From positions 2,542,001-2,606,000 of the forward strand of contig NZ_CP061771.1 in NCBI RefSeq assembly GCF_011751885.2: a stretch of DNA of 64,000 nucleotides. The letters run 5' to 3'. A program made the translations under genes and the position numbers. Within the stretch, counting starts at the first letter, position 1, and every line of letters starts with the position of its first letter. Origin of the DNA: Salinibacterium sp. ZJ450. Lineage in GTDB: Bacteria; Actinomycetota; Actinomycetes; Actinomycetales; Microbacteriaceae. The notes beneath the pieces were generated by a model, which saw only the letters and a program-made list of their open reading frames with translations, searched no databases and was not told the DNA's origin. This document shows, piece by piece, positions 33,538 through 43,442 of this stretch.

Positions 33538-34806
33538 CTATCGCTTGCGGATAGACCTCACATGGAGGACGGCAGCAGCGACGAGAATGATGAAGAGCGC
33601 ACCGAAACCGGTAAGGACCGCCATCGGAACGCCCACAAGACGCATCAAGTTTACCCCCGGGAGAATTGTCTGCGAACTTGCAGCATCGGGCTCGCCCGTT
33701 TCCTCCGGAATCGGAGAGGGCTCGGGCAGCGGCGCAATCGCGTCAGGGGTGGACTCCGGCTGGGTTTCGGCGCGTCGGTGCAGCCGAATCCAGTCGGCGA
33801 GGTCGCCCATCGGATTGGCCGTGACAGCCGGGACGCCGCCAGATACCGCCTCGGCGGCGTCGATGAGGCCATTGCCGTAGATCGGGTCGGCGCCGGGCGA
33901 ACCGGCATCATCCGCGGAGGCGATGATGCGGTTGATCACATTCGCGGCATCCAGTTCCGGATGCGCCGCCCGCACCAGCGCGGCGAGCCCGGCCACGATC
34001 GGGGTGGCGCCGCTGGTGCCCTGCCAGAGCACGTGGCCGCCGCCGGGGGTGGCGCCGACGAGGTCTTCGCTGGGCGCCGCCACGCCGATGGTGATGCCCT
34101 GGGATGACGCGTCGAAGCTGGCGATTCCCTCCCGGCTGACCCCGGCCACGGTAAGCACGCCGGGCATCGTTGCCGGCGCTCCCACCGACACGGTGCCGCT
34201 GCCGCGGTTGCCGGCGGCAGCCACCACGATCACGTCGTTTTGCATGGCGTAGAGGAAGGCGTCGTCCCAGCTGGTCGGCCAGTCGAGGGTGTTGCGGGTG
34301 AGCGACATGTTGATGACGTCTGCGCCGTTGTCGACCGCCCAGCGCACCGCGTCGGCGATCTGCTCGTCGGAGCCGCGGGATCCCTCGCCGAAGCCGATGG
34401 ACAGCGACAGCAGCGAGGCGCGGGGGGCGACCCCGATCACGCCGTCGCTTGCCCCGGTGCCGCGTCCGGCGGCGAGGGAGGCCACCATGGTGGCGTGCCC
34501 GTTCGACTCTGACGACCCGACCGGTTTCTGCCCGTCTGCGGTGCCGAGTCCGGAGAAGTCCGCTCCCCCGATGACGGCCCCGTCGAGGTCGGGGTGGCCG
34601 CTGTCGATCCCGGAGTCGATCACGGCGATGGTGACACCCTCACCCTGGGTGGTGGCCCAGGCGTCGCGGATGCCGTAGTCGTCGAGCCAGTACTGCAGCT
34701 CACGCACCTGGTCGGCGGCGGCGGGCTCCGCGCTGGTCACGCCGAGGGCGGCGACCGTCGCGGTCGCCACGAGGGCCGCCGCTATTGCCGCGGCCCGTCG
34801 CCTCAT
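33538..34806 (-). CDS. Membrane-anchored subtilisin-like serine protease (S8, mycosin-like)
   Basis: 422 residues. Signal peptide at about 1-31 (AAAIAAALVATATVAALGV). Catalytic Asp64 (VIDSGIDSGHPDLDG), His104 (NGHATMVAS) and Ser265 (GTSGATPIVAG) are all present. A Pro/Glu linker and a C-terminal membrane helix (about 392-415) ending in Arg/Lys give type I topology, as in mycosins of ESX systems. No ESX genes are nearby. The start ATG overlaps the DUF501 stop (ATGA), so it is translated with that operon. Confidence 0.93.
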   Translation of the reverse strand: MRRRAAAIAAALVATATVAALGVTSAEPAAADQVRELQYWLDDYGIRDAWATTQGEGVTIAVIDSGIDSGHPDLDGAVIGGADFSGLGTADGQKPVGSSESNGHATMVASLAAGRGTGASDGVIGVAPRASLLSLSIGFGEGSRGSDEQIADAVRWAVDNGADVINMSLTRNTLDWPTSWDDAFLYAMQNDVIVVAAAGNRGSGTVSVGAPATMPGVLTVAGVSREGIASFDASSQGITIGVAAPSEDLVGATPGGGHVLWQGTSGATPIVAGLAALVRAAHPELDAANVINRIIASADDAGSPGADPIYGNGLIDAAEAVSGGVPAVTANPMGDLADWIRLHRRAETQPESTPDAIAPLPEPSPIPEETGEPDAASSQTILPGVNLMRLVGVPMAVLTGFGALFIILVAAAVLHVRSIRKR

Positions 34807-35315
34807 GCCTGGTCCTCGTACGACACGCACTCGCAGACGGCGGGGCTCCAGGTGGCGCGCTCCAGGGCGAGGTCGCCGATCGGGTTGACGCCGGGACCGG
34901 CAGCCAGCGCGTGCCCGGCCAGCGCGTGCAGGCACTTGACCCTGCTGGGCATGCCGCCGGCCGAGATGCCGGCGATCTCTGGCACGACCTCGATGCTCTC
35001 CCGGTCGGCCAGGTACGCCTCGTGCGCGGCCTGGTACGCGGCCGCGACATCGCCGACGAGCAGCGCCGCCAGCTCGGGCATCACGCCCTCGGCCTCCAGT
35101 GTGGAGATCGCCGCGGTCGCGGCCGGGTGGCACAGGTAGTACAGGGTGGGGAACGGCGTGCCGTCATCCAGCCGCGGCTTGGTCGACACCACGGTCGGAT
35201 TGCCGCAGACGCAGCGCGCGGCGATGCCGATCACGTTGCGCGCCGGCCGGCCCAGCTGGTGCGACACCGTGCGGATGTCGGCCTCGGTGGGCGGGTCAAA
35301 CGGTGGGGTGGTCAC
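34803..35315 (-). CDS. DUF501 family protein
   Basis: 170 residues, unknown function, conserved in Actinobacteria next to ftsB and eno. Visible features: RCVCGNPTVVSTKPRLDDG (about 34-52), PTLYYLCHPAATAAISTLEA and MPSRVKCLHALAGHALAAG, with Cys and His residues that could bind a metal. It overlaps both neighbours by four bases. Confidence 0.92.
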   Translation of the reverse strand: MTTPPFDPPTEADIRTVSHQLGRPARNVIGIAARCVCGNPTVVSTKPRLDDGTPFPTLYYLCHPAATAAISTLEAEGVMPELAALLVGDVAAAYQAAHEAYLADRESIEVVPEIAGISAGGMPSRVKCLHALAGHALAAGPGVNPIGDLALERATWSPAVCECVSYEDQA

Positions 35316-35821
35316 GGGGTGGTTCCTTGCGGTTCGGGGGCGCCCAGCTGGTCGGCCGGCACATCCGTCAGGCCCGCGATGAACACGGAAGACAGCATTG
35401 ACGACATCCAGTCCACTCGGGTGGTTTGGATCTCGTCACTGATGGGAAGACCGTTGCTGGTGGTCTGAGTCTGGCCATCGTCGATCACGAGGTAGCTCAG
35501 TTCGCCCGGGTAAACATAATAAAGCCGGGCGCGTGCCTGAGCCTCCAGATAGGCCGGGTCGCTCCACCTGGCGACCTCACCCTCCAGCTCCTCGACGGTG
35601 TCCTCCTGCACGTCAACCGCATCGCGGAGCGCCGCGATCTGCTGCTGCTGCTCGATCAGCACCCGCAGTCCGGGCGCCAACACCACGATCGCGGCGATCA
35701 GCAGGAACAGCACCGAAAAGGTGAAGCCAGAGAGTCGGATGCCGCGCAGCCAACTCCCTGGCCCCCCTTCGGTCTGCGGCAGAGCGACCGGTACCCGAGT
35801 CGTCTTCTGCCGCTTGTTCAT
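35312..35821 (-). CDS. Septum formation initiator, FtsB/DivIC family
   Basis: Bitopic cell-division protein that links FtsQ and FtsL. 169 residues. One membrane segment at about 34-53, followed by a short coiled coil (LRVLIEQQQQIAALRDAVDV) and the family motif WSDPAYLEAQARARLYYVYPG. A C-terminal extension of about 45 residues is typical of Actinobacteria. It lies between eno and DUF501, the expected order. Confidence 0.93.
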   Translation of the reverse strand: MNKRQKTTRVPVALPQTEGGPGSWLRGIRLSGFTFSVLFLLIAAIVVLAPGLRVLIEQQQQIAALRDAVDVQEDTVEELEGEVARWSDPAYLEAQARARLYYVYPGELSYLVIDDGQTQTTSNGLPISDEIQTTRVDWMSSMLSSVFIAGLTDVPADQLGAPEPQGTTP

Positions 35822-35830
35822 ACCTCGAAT

Positions 35831-37189
<1,359 letters not shown>

Positions 37190-37723
37190 CTACAGGGCGC
37201 CGCCTGCCGCCTGCGGGCCATCCGTCGACTTGCCGTGATCGCCGACGGTTTCGCGGGCGATGAAGTTCTCGATGTCGAAGTAGTTGTCTCCGGCGCGCTC
37301 GGCGATGGTGAGCAGCGTGGTCATCGACGCGACCTCCTCGACCTGCTCCTTGAGGAACCAGAGCATCGCCTGCTCGCCGAGCGCGTCGCCTTCCTCGCGC
37401 GCGGCACGGAACAGCGCCTCGATCTGACCGGTGACCTGCTTTTCCTGCGCCAGTGCCAACGCGATCGGCTCGACCACGCTGGCGAAGTCGGTGCGGGGTG
37501 CCTCCACGCCGGGAATCGTCACCCCGAGATCACGGTCGACCCGGTACTGCACCAGCATCATCGCGTGGTTGCGTTCCTCGACTGACTGCCGGTAGAAGTG
37601 CCGGGCGAGCTGCGGCAGGTCGTGGTCATCGAACCAGACCGCGATCGCGATGTACTGCTGCGACGCGGCGAACTCGTTGCCGATCTGGCTGGTCAGGAGC
37701 TGGTCGAACGGGATTCTGGTCAT
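37190..37723 (-). CDS. Ferritin
   Basis: Non-heme iron storage protein. 177 residues with the four-helix ferritin fold. The ferroxidase residues are visible: NEFAASQQYIAIAVWFDD (helix A Glu/Tyr), SVEERNHAMMLVQY (helix B E-x-x-H) and FLKEQVEEVASM (helix C/D). The C-terminal tail carries an extra hydrophilic segment. It overlaps the GNAT gene by four bases, suggesting a two-gene operon. Confidence 0.93.
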   Translation of the reverse strand: MTRIPFDQLLTSQIGNEFAASQQYIAIAVWFDDHDLPQLARHFYRQSVEERNHAMMLVQYRVDRDLGVTIPGVEAPRTDFASVVEPIALALAQEKQVTGQIEALFRAAREEGDALGEQAMLWFLKEQVEEVASMTTLLTIAERAGDNYFDIENFIARETVGDHGKSTDGPQAAGGAL

Positions 37724-38211
37724 GCCTCGACGCTACCCGCGCCGCCGGGGCGGGCGCTAGACGGGGGGCTGGCGTCCTCGGCGGCGAGCGGCGCCCGGTA
37801 GAACATCTCGGATGCGCCATCGTCGATGCCGCGCACGGTTCCGACGTTCTCCCAGTGCAGCGAGGCGAGCAGCATCCGCATCGGGAAGTTCGATTCGCGG
37901 GTGGCGGTGAACAGCCGCTCGGTTCTGATTCGCTCGGTGGTGGCACGAAGCAGCGCCGTTCCGAGGCCGAGCCGGCGGTGGTTCTCGGCGACCGCCAGGT
38001 GCCGCACGAACGTCTGGTCGAAGAACGACTCGTCGGCCACGATGAGGCCCACGACCTGACCGTCGTGCTTGGCGATCACCAGCTGGCCGAGGTCGAACCA
38101 GCCGCGCACCGTGTCGTGCTTCGTTCGGCGCACGGCGGTCTCCGGCCAGGCCAGCGCGGCGACCGCGGGCAGGTCGTCTTCGCGCGGCCGGGTAATGCTG
38201 ATGTGCGCCAC
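37720..38211 (-). CDS. GNAT family N-acetyltransferase
   Basis: 163 residues. Acetyl-CoA binding motif A is seen in RHLAVAENHRRLGLGTALLR (about 72-91, R-x-x-G-x-G/A), with the beta-strand VVGLIVADESFF before it. Acceptor unknown. It is the first gene of a pair with ferritin. Confidence 0.85.
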   Translation of the reverse strand: MAHISITRPREDDLPAVAALAWPETAVRRTKHDTVRGWFDLGQLVIAKHDGQVVGLIVADESFFDQTFVRHLAVAENHRRLGLGTALLRATTERIRTERLFTATRESNFPMRMLLASLHWENVGTVRGIDDGASEMFYRAPLAAEDASPPSSARPGGAGSVEA

Positions 38212-38273
38212 GAGTTGATGTTAGCGTCCGGATGTCGTGGGCATGCGACATCCGGAATCAAGTGTTAGAGCGC

Positions 38274-39503
38274 TCAACCGAGCGCGCGCAGCTCAAGGTC
38301 GGCCGCGGTGGCGCCGTCGGTCACGAAGGCGAAGTGGGTGAAGCCCTCGGCCGCGAGCCGGTCGAGCGTGGTCTTCACGTTCTTCGGCTTGCGCTCGAGC
38401 CGCACCCGGTGGCCCTGCCCGACCAGTTCCGCCTTCAGCCGGCCAAGTGCCGCCGGCGCGGCGGCCGCGTCGTGCAGCAGCGCCACGGCATCCGGCTGGC
38501 TGCTGTCATCCAGGTGCACCAGGTCGACCAGCCGCTCGAAGCCGAGCGAGAATCCTGTGGCGGGCACGTCGCTGCCGAGGAACCGGCCGATCATGCCGTC
38601 GTAGCGACCGCCGCCGCCGAGCGAGTAGCCGAGGTCGGGGTGGGCGATCTCGAAGATGGTGCCGGTGTAGTAGCCCATGCCGCGCACCAGGGTCGCGTCG
38701 AAGATGAGCTCGCTGCCCGGTACCGCGGCGCGCAAGTCGAGCAGCGCCCGGTATGCGTCGAGGTCGAGCCATTCCGGGGCGGCGTCCAGCAGGTTCCAGC
38801 CCTCGGTCGCCAGGGCTGCGGCGAGGCCGTCGGTGGCGATGCCGAGCTCGGCGAGTTCGGCGGCCACACCCTCGGCGCCGATCTTGTCGAGCTTGTCGAT
38901 GGCGATCAGCGCGCGTTCGTGCTGGTCGGCCGGCACGTTCCAGTGGCTGAGCAGCCCGGTCAGGATGCGGCGGTCGTTGATCCGGATCGTGTACCGGTCC
39001 AGACCGAGCGCATCGAGTGCTGCGGATGTCGCCGTGATCAGCTCGATCTCGGCGAGCGGCCCGGCGTCGCCGATGATGTCGATGTCGCACTGCATGAACT
39101 GGCGGAAGCGGCCCTTCTGCGGCCGTTCGGCCCGCCAGACGGCGCCGATCTGGATGGCGCGGAACACCGGCGGCAGGTCGGCGCGGTGGGTGGCGTAGAA
39201 CCGGGCGAGCGGAACGGTCAGGTCGAAGCGCAGGCCGAGGTCGGTCAGATCCAGCGGTTCGGTGGCCGCCTGCAGGTCGTCGTGGGTGAGGCCGCGCTTC
39301 AGGATGCCGAAGGCGAGTTTCTCGTTGTCGCCGCCGAGGCCGGCGTGCAGGCGGGAGCTGTCCTCCATGACCGGCGTCTCGATCTCGTCGAAGCCGTGGG
39401 CACGGTAGGTGTCGCGGATGACGCCGAGCACCCGCTCTCGTCTGGCCTTGTCTGCGGGGAGAAAGTCGCGCATCCCGCGCGGGGGGTTTACCTGGCTAGC
39501 CAC
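38274..39503 (-). CDS. hisS: Histidine-tRNA ligase
   Basis: Class II aminoacyl-tRNA synthetase that charges tRNA-His. 409 residues, standard. Motif 1 region PRGMRDFLPADKARRE, motif 2 FRAIQIGAVWRAERPQKGRF followed by RQFMQCDID, histidine motifs RGMGYYTG and LGGGGRYDGMIG, and motif 3 GFSLGFERLV are all intact. Start ATG at 39503. Confidence 0.97.
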   Translation of the reverse strand: MASQVNPPRGMRDFLPADKARRERVLGVIRDTYRAHGFDEIETPVMEDSSRLHAGLGGDNEKLAFGILKRGLTHDDLQAATEPLDLTDLGLRFDLTVPLARFYATHRADLPPVFRAIQIGAVWRAERPQKGRFRQFMQCDIDIIGDAGPLAEIELITATSAALDALGLDRYTIRINDRRILTGLLSHWNVPADQHERALIAIDKLDKIGAEGVAAELAELGIATDGLAAALATEGWNLLDAAPEWLDLDAYRALLDLRAAVPGSELIFDATLVRGMGYYTGTIFEIAHPDLGYSLGGGGRYDGMIGRFLGSDVPATGFSLGFERLVDLVHLDDSSQPDAVALLHDAAAAPAALGRLKAELVGQGHRVRLERKPKNVKTTLDRLAAEGFTHFAFVTDGATAADLELRALG

Positions 39504-39700
39504 CCGTCGATTCTGTCACGGGCCGCGGGGCCGTCTCGGCGGCCTGTCTCCGCGGCCCAGCGGGTGTTTGGCTTATCGGCATCGATTCCAGTAGAATCGT
39601 GAGTTCCGGTTACGTACCGGCTGCAGTAGTGGCACGTCTGGATCGGGTAGTCCAGGCGTTGTGCCCGCAGTTCGGTGTACCGGTTGCGTTTCTCATACAT
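39488..39700 (-). CDS. Possible small CxxC protein upstream of hisS (uncertain)
   Basis: 70-residue frame overlapping the hisS start by 16 bases. It begins MYEKRNRYTELRAQRLDYPI and has a single C-H-Y-C pair. The first 30 codons have mostly G/C third positions, the latter half less so. A TACAAC box lies four bases before the ATG and could serve a leaderless message; no ribosome site is visible. It could be a chance frame in an otherwise empty 280-base gap. Confidence 0.3.
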   Translation of the reverse strand: MYEKRNRYTELRAQRLDYPIQTCHYCSRYVTGTHDSTGIDADKPNTRWAAETGRRDGPAARDRIDGWLAR

Positions 39701-39721
39701 TCGGGTTGTAGCGAGAACGCT

Positions 39722-39759
39722 CAGCCATCCGCCTGGTCTTCGGGTCAGGCGGGTGGCTG
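39722..39759 (-). terminator. Strong hairpin after the two-component genes
   Basis: A 14-bp stem (39722-39735 with 39746-39759, one T-G pair) and a ten-base loop, beginning 27 bases after the response regulator stop on the minus strand. No T tract. Confidence 0.75.
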
Positions 39760-39785
39760 TCTCTGTTCGGGCTCTCTGATGGGGC

Positions 39786-40418
39786 TCACCCGCCGACCCC
39801 CATGTCCCGCGCGAGCGCGACCAGGTGCGCCCGCGAGCCGGCGCCGAGCTTACTCATCAGCATGCTCACAGTGTTCTGCACGGTCTTGATCGACAGGAAC
39901 AGCGACGACGCGATGCTGCTGTTGTCCGCCCCGGATGCCACGTGCGCGAGCAACTCGAACTCGCGCGCGGTCAGGCCGTGCGGCACCGTCGCCGGCGCAT
40001 TCTGCATGACGTCGCGCACGGCACGTCCGGCGCGACCGGTGAAAACGGTATCGCCCTCGGCTGCCCCGAGGATCGCCCGCACGATTGACCCGTGGCCGGC
40101 GCCCTTCAGGATGTACCCGCTGGCACCGCTGCGCAGTGCGCGGAGCAGGGACGCATCGTCGTCGTGCATCGTCAGGATGAGGACGGCGGCATCCGGCCAC
40201 CGCTGGAGCAGCCCGGCGGTGGCCGCCGCGCCGTCGAGTTCCGGCATGTCGAGGTCGACGACCGCGACGTCGAACTCCGTCCGGCCGGCCAACTCAAGAA
40301 GTTGCACGCCGTCCCGCGCCGTGCCGACAACATCCACGCCATCCGTCGTCTCGAGCAGCAGGGTCAGACCGTCAAGGAACACCTGGTGGTCATCCGCCAG
40401 AATCACCCTGATGCTCAT
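39786..40418 (-). CDS. NarL/FixJ family response regulator
   Basis: 210 residues. Receiver domain with phospho-acceptor Asp55 (VAVVDLDMPELDG), acidic pair in LADDHQ, Thr in LILTMHDDD and Lys in YILKGAG. LuxR-type helix-turn-helix at about 148-205 (LTAREFELLAHVASGADNSS, then SIKTVQNTVSMLMSKL). It is coupled to the sensor kinase upstream by a four-base overlap (GTGA/ATGA type). Targets unknown. Confidence 0.94.
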   Translation of the reverse strand: MSIRVILADDHQVFLDGLTLLLETTDGVDVVGTARDGVQLLELAGRTEFDVAVVDLDMPELDGAAATAGLLQRWPDAAVLILTMHDDDASLLRALRSGASGYILKGAGHGSIVRAILGAAEGDTVFTGRAGRAVRDVMQNAPATVPHGLTAREFELLAHVASGADNSSIASSLFLSIKTVQNTVSMLMSKLGAGSRAHLVALARDMGVGG

Positions 40419-42445
40419 GCGGTTCCCACCGGGATTCGGGCCACCACGCTACTCCCTCGGCCGTGCTCGCCGGGGCCGACCAGCAATTCACCGCCCACTG
40501 ATTCCACCCGTTCCCGCATCGATCGCATGCCGATGCCGGGTTCGGCGCCGCGCATCCCGATGCCATCATCCTCGACCGTCACCACGACGGTTGCACCGGA
40601 CTGCACAATGCGGGCGCGGATTCGCCCTGCTGCCGCGTGCCGGGTTGCGTTCAATACCGCTTCCAGGGTGACCCGAAACACGGCGACTTCGACCTCCGAC
40701 GGTAATCCCGGCAGGTGGTCCGGCACGTCCAGTTCGCACGGGACATCGGATGCCACGCGCCCGGCGGCCTCCTTGATGGCAGACCCGAGGCCCGTCGAGT
40801 CCAGCGAAGCCGGCCGGAGTCCGTCGATGATGCGCCGGACATCCTGAACCAGCGTTTCGGCGTTGGCTCCGATGCTCGCCAGCACCGCGTCGAGCTGGCC
40901 GGTCGAGTTCGCTGCGGCTCCGTTCGCCGGGTTCCGGGCGAGGTTCCGGGCCGCCTCGGATTGCAGCACGATGCCGGCGAGGCTCGGGCCCAGTTCATCG
41001 TGCAGGTCGCGTTGCAGGCGGGCGCGTTCTTCTTCGCGAACGGTGGCCAGCCGGGCGAAGCTGCTGCGGAGGTCAGCGGTCAGGCTCTCGGTGCGAACGG
41101 CGAGCCCTGCCTGGGTGGCGACCATCGCCAGCAGTCGCCGGTCCTTGGCATCCAGCCCCTCCCCCGACGCCCGCTCGTGCGCGACCAGCCATCCGGTTTC
41201 GACGCCGTTCACCAGCAGAGGGAGCCTGGCCGCCTCGGTGCCCGGTGTGCCCGAGGCCGCCAGCTGCACGCCGTCTGCATCCTCGAGCGCGACGAAGGGC
41301 AGCCTCAGTGAATCGGCGAGCTGGGTGACGACCGTCTGAGCCAGCGACGGGGATTCCCGGTGCAGTGACTCCGACAGTTTCGCCACCGCCCTGGCCGGGT
41401 CGCCGCGTTCGCCGAACAGGATGCGCTCCAGCAGCCGGTGGAAGAAGTTCTTCACCGGAAGGGCCAGCGCGGCGACGACGACGGCGGCGATGACGGGTGT
41501 GGTCGCGCCGTCCAGCGCGAGCACGATGATGAGGTAACAGCCGGCAAGCACCGCGGTGGCGCCGGCGTAGACCAGGGAACGCCGCACTACCCGGCCCAGC
41601 TCCCAGAGGTCAGCCTGCAGCACGGCGACAATCAGCGCCGCTGGGAGCAGCAGATACCCGGCGGCCTCTGCGAGCTGCATCACGTCGCCGAGACTCGCGA
41701 ACGGGGTGACAATGGCGAGGAAGAGCGCCGCAGCCAGGATCCATTTGAGCTGCTGGCGCTCCGCGGCGGGGCTGCGGAACCACCGCCACAGCATCGCGCT
41801 GGCGCACAGCACGGTCAGCACCGGGATGGCCAGAAACGTCGGGGCCAGCGCAAGGTTCAGGAATTCGGATGCCGCGACCCAGCCGAACGGGTTATTCAGG
41901 TGGGCGAGGGGGTCGGATCCCAATGGTCCGGGCAGCAGGGCGGTGACGGTGATCGCCCAGACGCTCCACCCGACCAGCAGCACCTCGACGGCGTGCCAGG
42001 CCCGGCTCGGCAGCCGACCGGTCGGGAAGCGCAGCAGCAGCTCCAGTACGGCGAACTGCGCCGGGATCCACACCCAGTTGCTGCTCCAGGCGAACGCGAT
42101 CGGCACGTCGGCACCGTTCCGCACCCCGACGACGGCGCCGCCGGCAACCAGAGTGGAGACCAGGCCGGCGAGCCCGGCTGTGATCAGCCACCAGCCCATC
42201 GGGTGCGCGGCATCCTGTTGCAGCAGTGCAGCCCCGCTCATGGCGAGCGCAGTCATTCCCACGACGAACGAGACGACAGCGATGCGGCTGAGCACAGTGT
42301 CGGTGCCACCGAGTGGAATGCCGATCGCCAGCCCGACCGCGAGCACGGAGATGACGAGCCCGGCAACCAGGCTCCACAGCGGCAGCCGCGCCGCGAGCCC
42401 ACCGAGGCGCGGGGCCTTGATCGGGTGGGCTGCAGCGCCGCTCAT
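40415..42445 (-). CDS. Sensor histidine kinase (HisKA_3 type)
   Basis: 676 residues. The N-terminal half has about nine membrane helices (to about 330). A GAF-like segment follows (about 365-455) ending in LLAMVATQAGLAVRTE. The DHp helix carries the phospho-His at 482 in LQRDLHDELGPSLAGI. A HATPase_c domain ends the protein (VEDDGIGM and GIGMRSMRERVESVGG). The membrane domain probably senses a lipid or membrane state. A rare TTA codon is at 40705. Confidence 0.93.
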   Translation of the reverse strand: MSGAAAHPIKAPRLGGLAARLPLWSLVAGLVISVLAVGLAIGIPLGGTDTVLSRIAVVSFVVGMTALAMSGAALLQQDAAHPMGWWLITAGLAGLVSTLVAGGAVVGVRNGADVPIAFAWSSNWVWIPAQFAVLELLLRFPTGRLPSRAWHAVEVLLVGWSVWAITVTALLPGPLGSDPLAHLNNPFGWVAASEFLNLALAPTFLAIPVLTVLCASAMLWRWFRSPAAERQQLKWILAAALFLAIVTPFASLGDVMQLAEAAGYLLLPAALIVAVLQADLWELGRVVRRSLVYAGATAVLAGCYLIIVLALDGATTPVIAAVVVAALALPVKNFFHRLLERILFGERGDPARAVAKLSESLHRESPSLAQTVVTQLADSLRLPFVALEDADGVQLAASGTPGTEAARLPLLVNGVETGWLVAHERASGEGLDAKDRRLLAMVATQAGLAVRTESLTADLRSSFARLATVREEERARLQRDLHDELGPSLAGIVLQSEAARNLARNPANGAAANSTGQLDAVLASIGANAETLVQDVRRIIDGLRPASLDSTGLGSAIKEAAGRVASDVPCELDVPDHLPGLPSEVEVAVFRVTLEAVLNATRHAAAGRIRARIVQSGATVVVTVEDDGIGMRGAEPGIGMRSMRERVESVGGELLVGPGEHGRGSSVVARIPVGTA

Positions 42446-42458
42446 GCCGGAATCCTAT

Positions 42459-43070
42459 CTACGCCAGGGCGGCGGCGGGCTGGAGCGCGACACTCACCCG
42501 ACGCGACCACGCTGTCCACGCCAGCGCACCGCCGACCAGGATGCTGCCGATCGGTCCGAAGATCGGGATGACGAGGGCGCCGACGATCATCACCACCGCA
42601 GCCGGCGCCGGCATGACCTTCCGCTGCCAGCCGATAACCGCAAGCGTCGTGAGTGCCGCGATCCAGACGATCCAGATGGCCGACATGCTGATGGCGAACG
42701 CCCCGCCGTCCTCGGTGGTCAACGCGATCGGCGCAACCTCGAGCAGGAATGGGCTGACGACGGCTTGGGTATACAGCGTGCAGGCCTGCAGGGCTGCCGC
42801 GACCGACATCACCGGCACGAGCCATCCGGGCAGCGAGCGGCCGTCGCGACCGACCCAGCTGGTCAGGGTCGGCGCGGCCGCCACGAAACCGATCGCGGCG
42901 ATCAGGTACAGGGTGTTGAACGCGGCATACCGCCAGTCGCTCACCGTGTCCAGGAAGGTGACCTCGGTGGCGGAGGCGAATTCCGAGATGATCCAGGGCG
43001 CACCGATGGCCAGCCCGTTGGCCAGCATCAGCACGCCGACGGCAGTCATCGCACCGGTTCGAGTTTTCAT
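42459..43070 (-). CDS. Membrane protein of unknown function
   Basis: 203 residues, six predicted membrane helices, no recognised motif beyond a short TEDGG loop. The start ATG at 43070 has AGGAGG about seven bases upstream. It lies 13 bases before the histidine kinase, so it is probably the first gene of a three-gene operon and may be linked to the signal sensed. Confidence 0.75.
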   Translation of the reverse strand: MKTRTGAMTAVGVLMLANGLAIGAPWIISEFASATEVTFLDTVSDWRYAAFNTLYLIAAIGFVAAAPTLTSWVGRDGRSLPGWLVPVMSVAAALQACTLYTQAVVSPFLLEVAPIALTTEDGGAFAISMSAIWIVWIAALTTLAVIGWQRKVMPAPAAVVMIVGALVIPIFGPIGSILVGGALAWTAWSRRVSVALQPAAALA

Positions 43071-43212
43071 CTGGGTCCTCCTCATTCGGGCCGGGGCCGG
43101 CCGCCTGGCCCAACGCTAGGCAGTGGCCGTTCCCGAGCGGCAGGGGCGTCGCTCCCGACCCGTCCGGGAAACCCGACCACAGGTCAGGCACCCTGTCGGT
43201 GCCTGTGCGTGC

Positions 43213-43298
43213 GCGCAGTACGGCAGCGATTCGCGGCGCCACGCCGCGCAGCGCTGCCGCCGCACGGCGTGTCACAGCGAAATGCTGCCGTTCTGCGC
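43213..43298. repeat. 86-bp dispersed palindrome, copy 1
   Basis: Outer arms GCGCAGTACGGCAGC and GCTGCCGTTCTGCGC, inner arms CACGCCGCG/CGCACGGCGTG. Aligns without gaps over all 86 bases to the copy at 50270-50355. Confidence 0.88.
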
Positions 43299-43361
43299 GG
43301 CGGATCTGCCGGTTCCGCCGTCCGGGCACGCTCACACGGGCTGGTGCCGCCGGCAGCCGGT

Positions 43362-43416
43362 GAGGTCTGGAATTCGGCCCTTCGCTCGCCGCAGCAAGGA
43401 CCGAACTACGGACTTC
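43362..43416. repeat. 55-bp dispersed palindrome, copy B
   Basis: Begins GAGGTCTGGAATTCGGCCC and ends GACCGAACTACGGACTTC. It ends 27 bases from the mazG stop codon. Same length as copies A, C and D. Confidence 0.85.
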
Positions 43417-43442
43417 AGCTGGCGGCCCGTCCAGCCGTTCGG

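Larger units (their letters stand above)
43071..43442. other. Intergenic region with two dispersed palindromes
   Basis: 372 bases without a gene between the 3' end of mazG and the membrane protein. It contains an 86-bp palindrome (43213-43298) and a 55-bp palindrome (43362-43416). No convincing promoter seen. Confidence 0.75.

Noticed and set aside
39573-39580. GCCGATAA on the minus strand upstream of hisS
   Set aside because: No TAAC or TAAA box lies 15 bases upstream, and hisS is a housekeeping gene.
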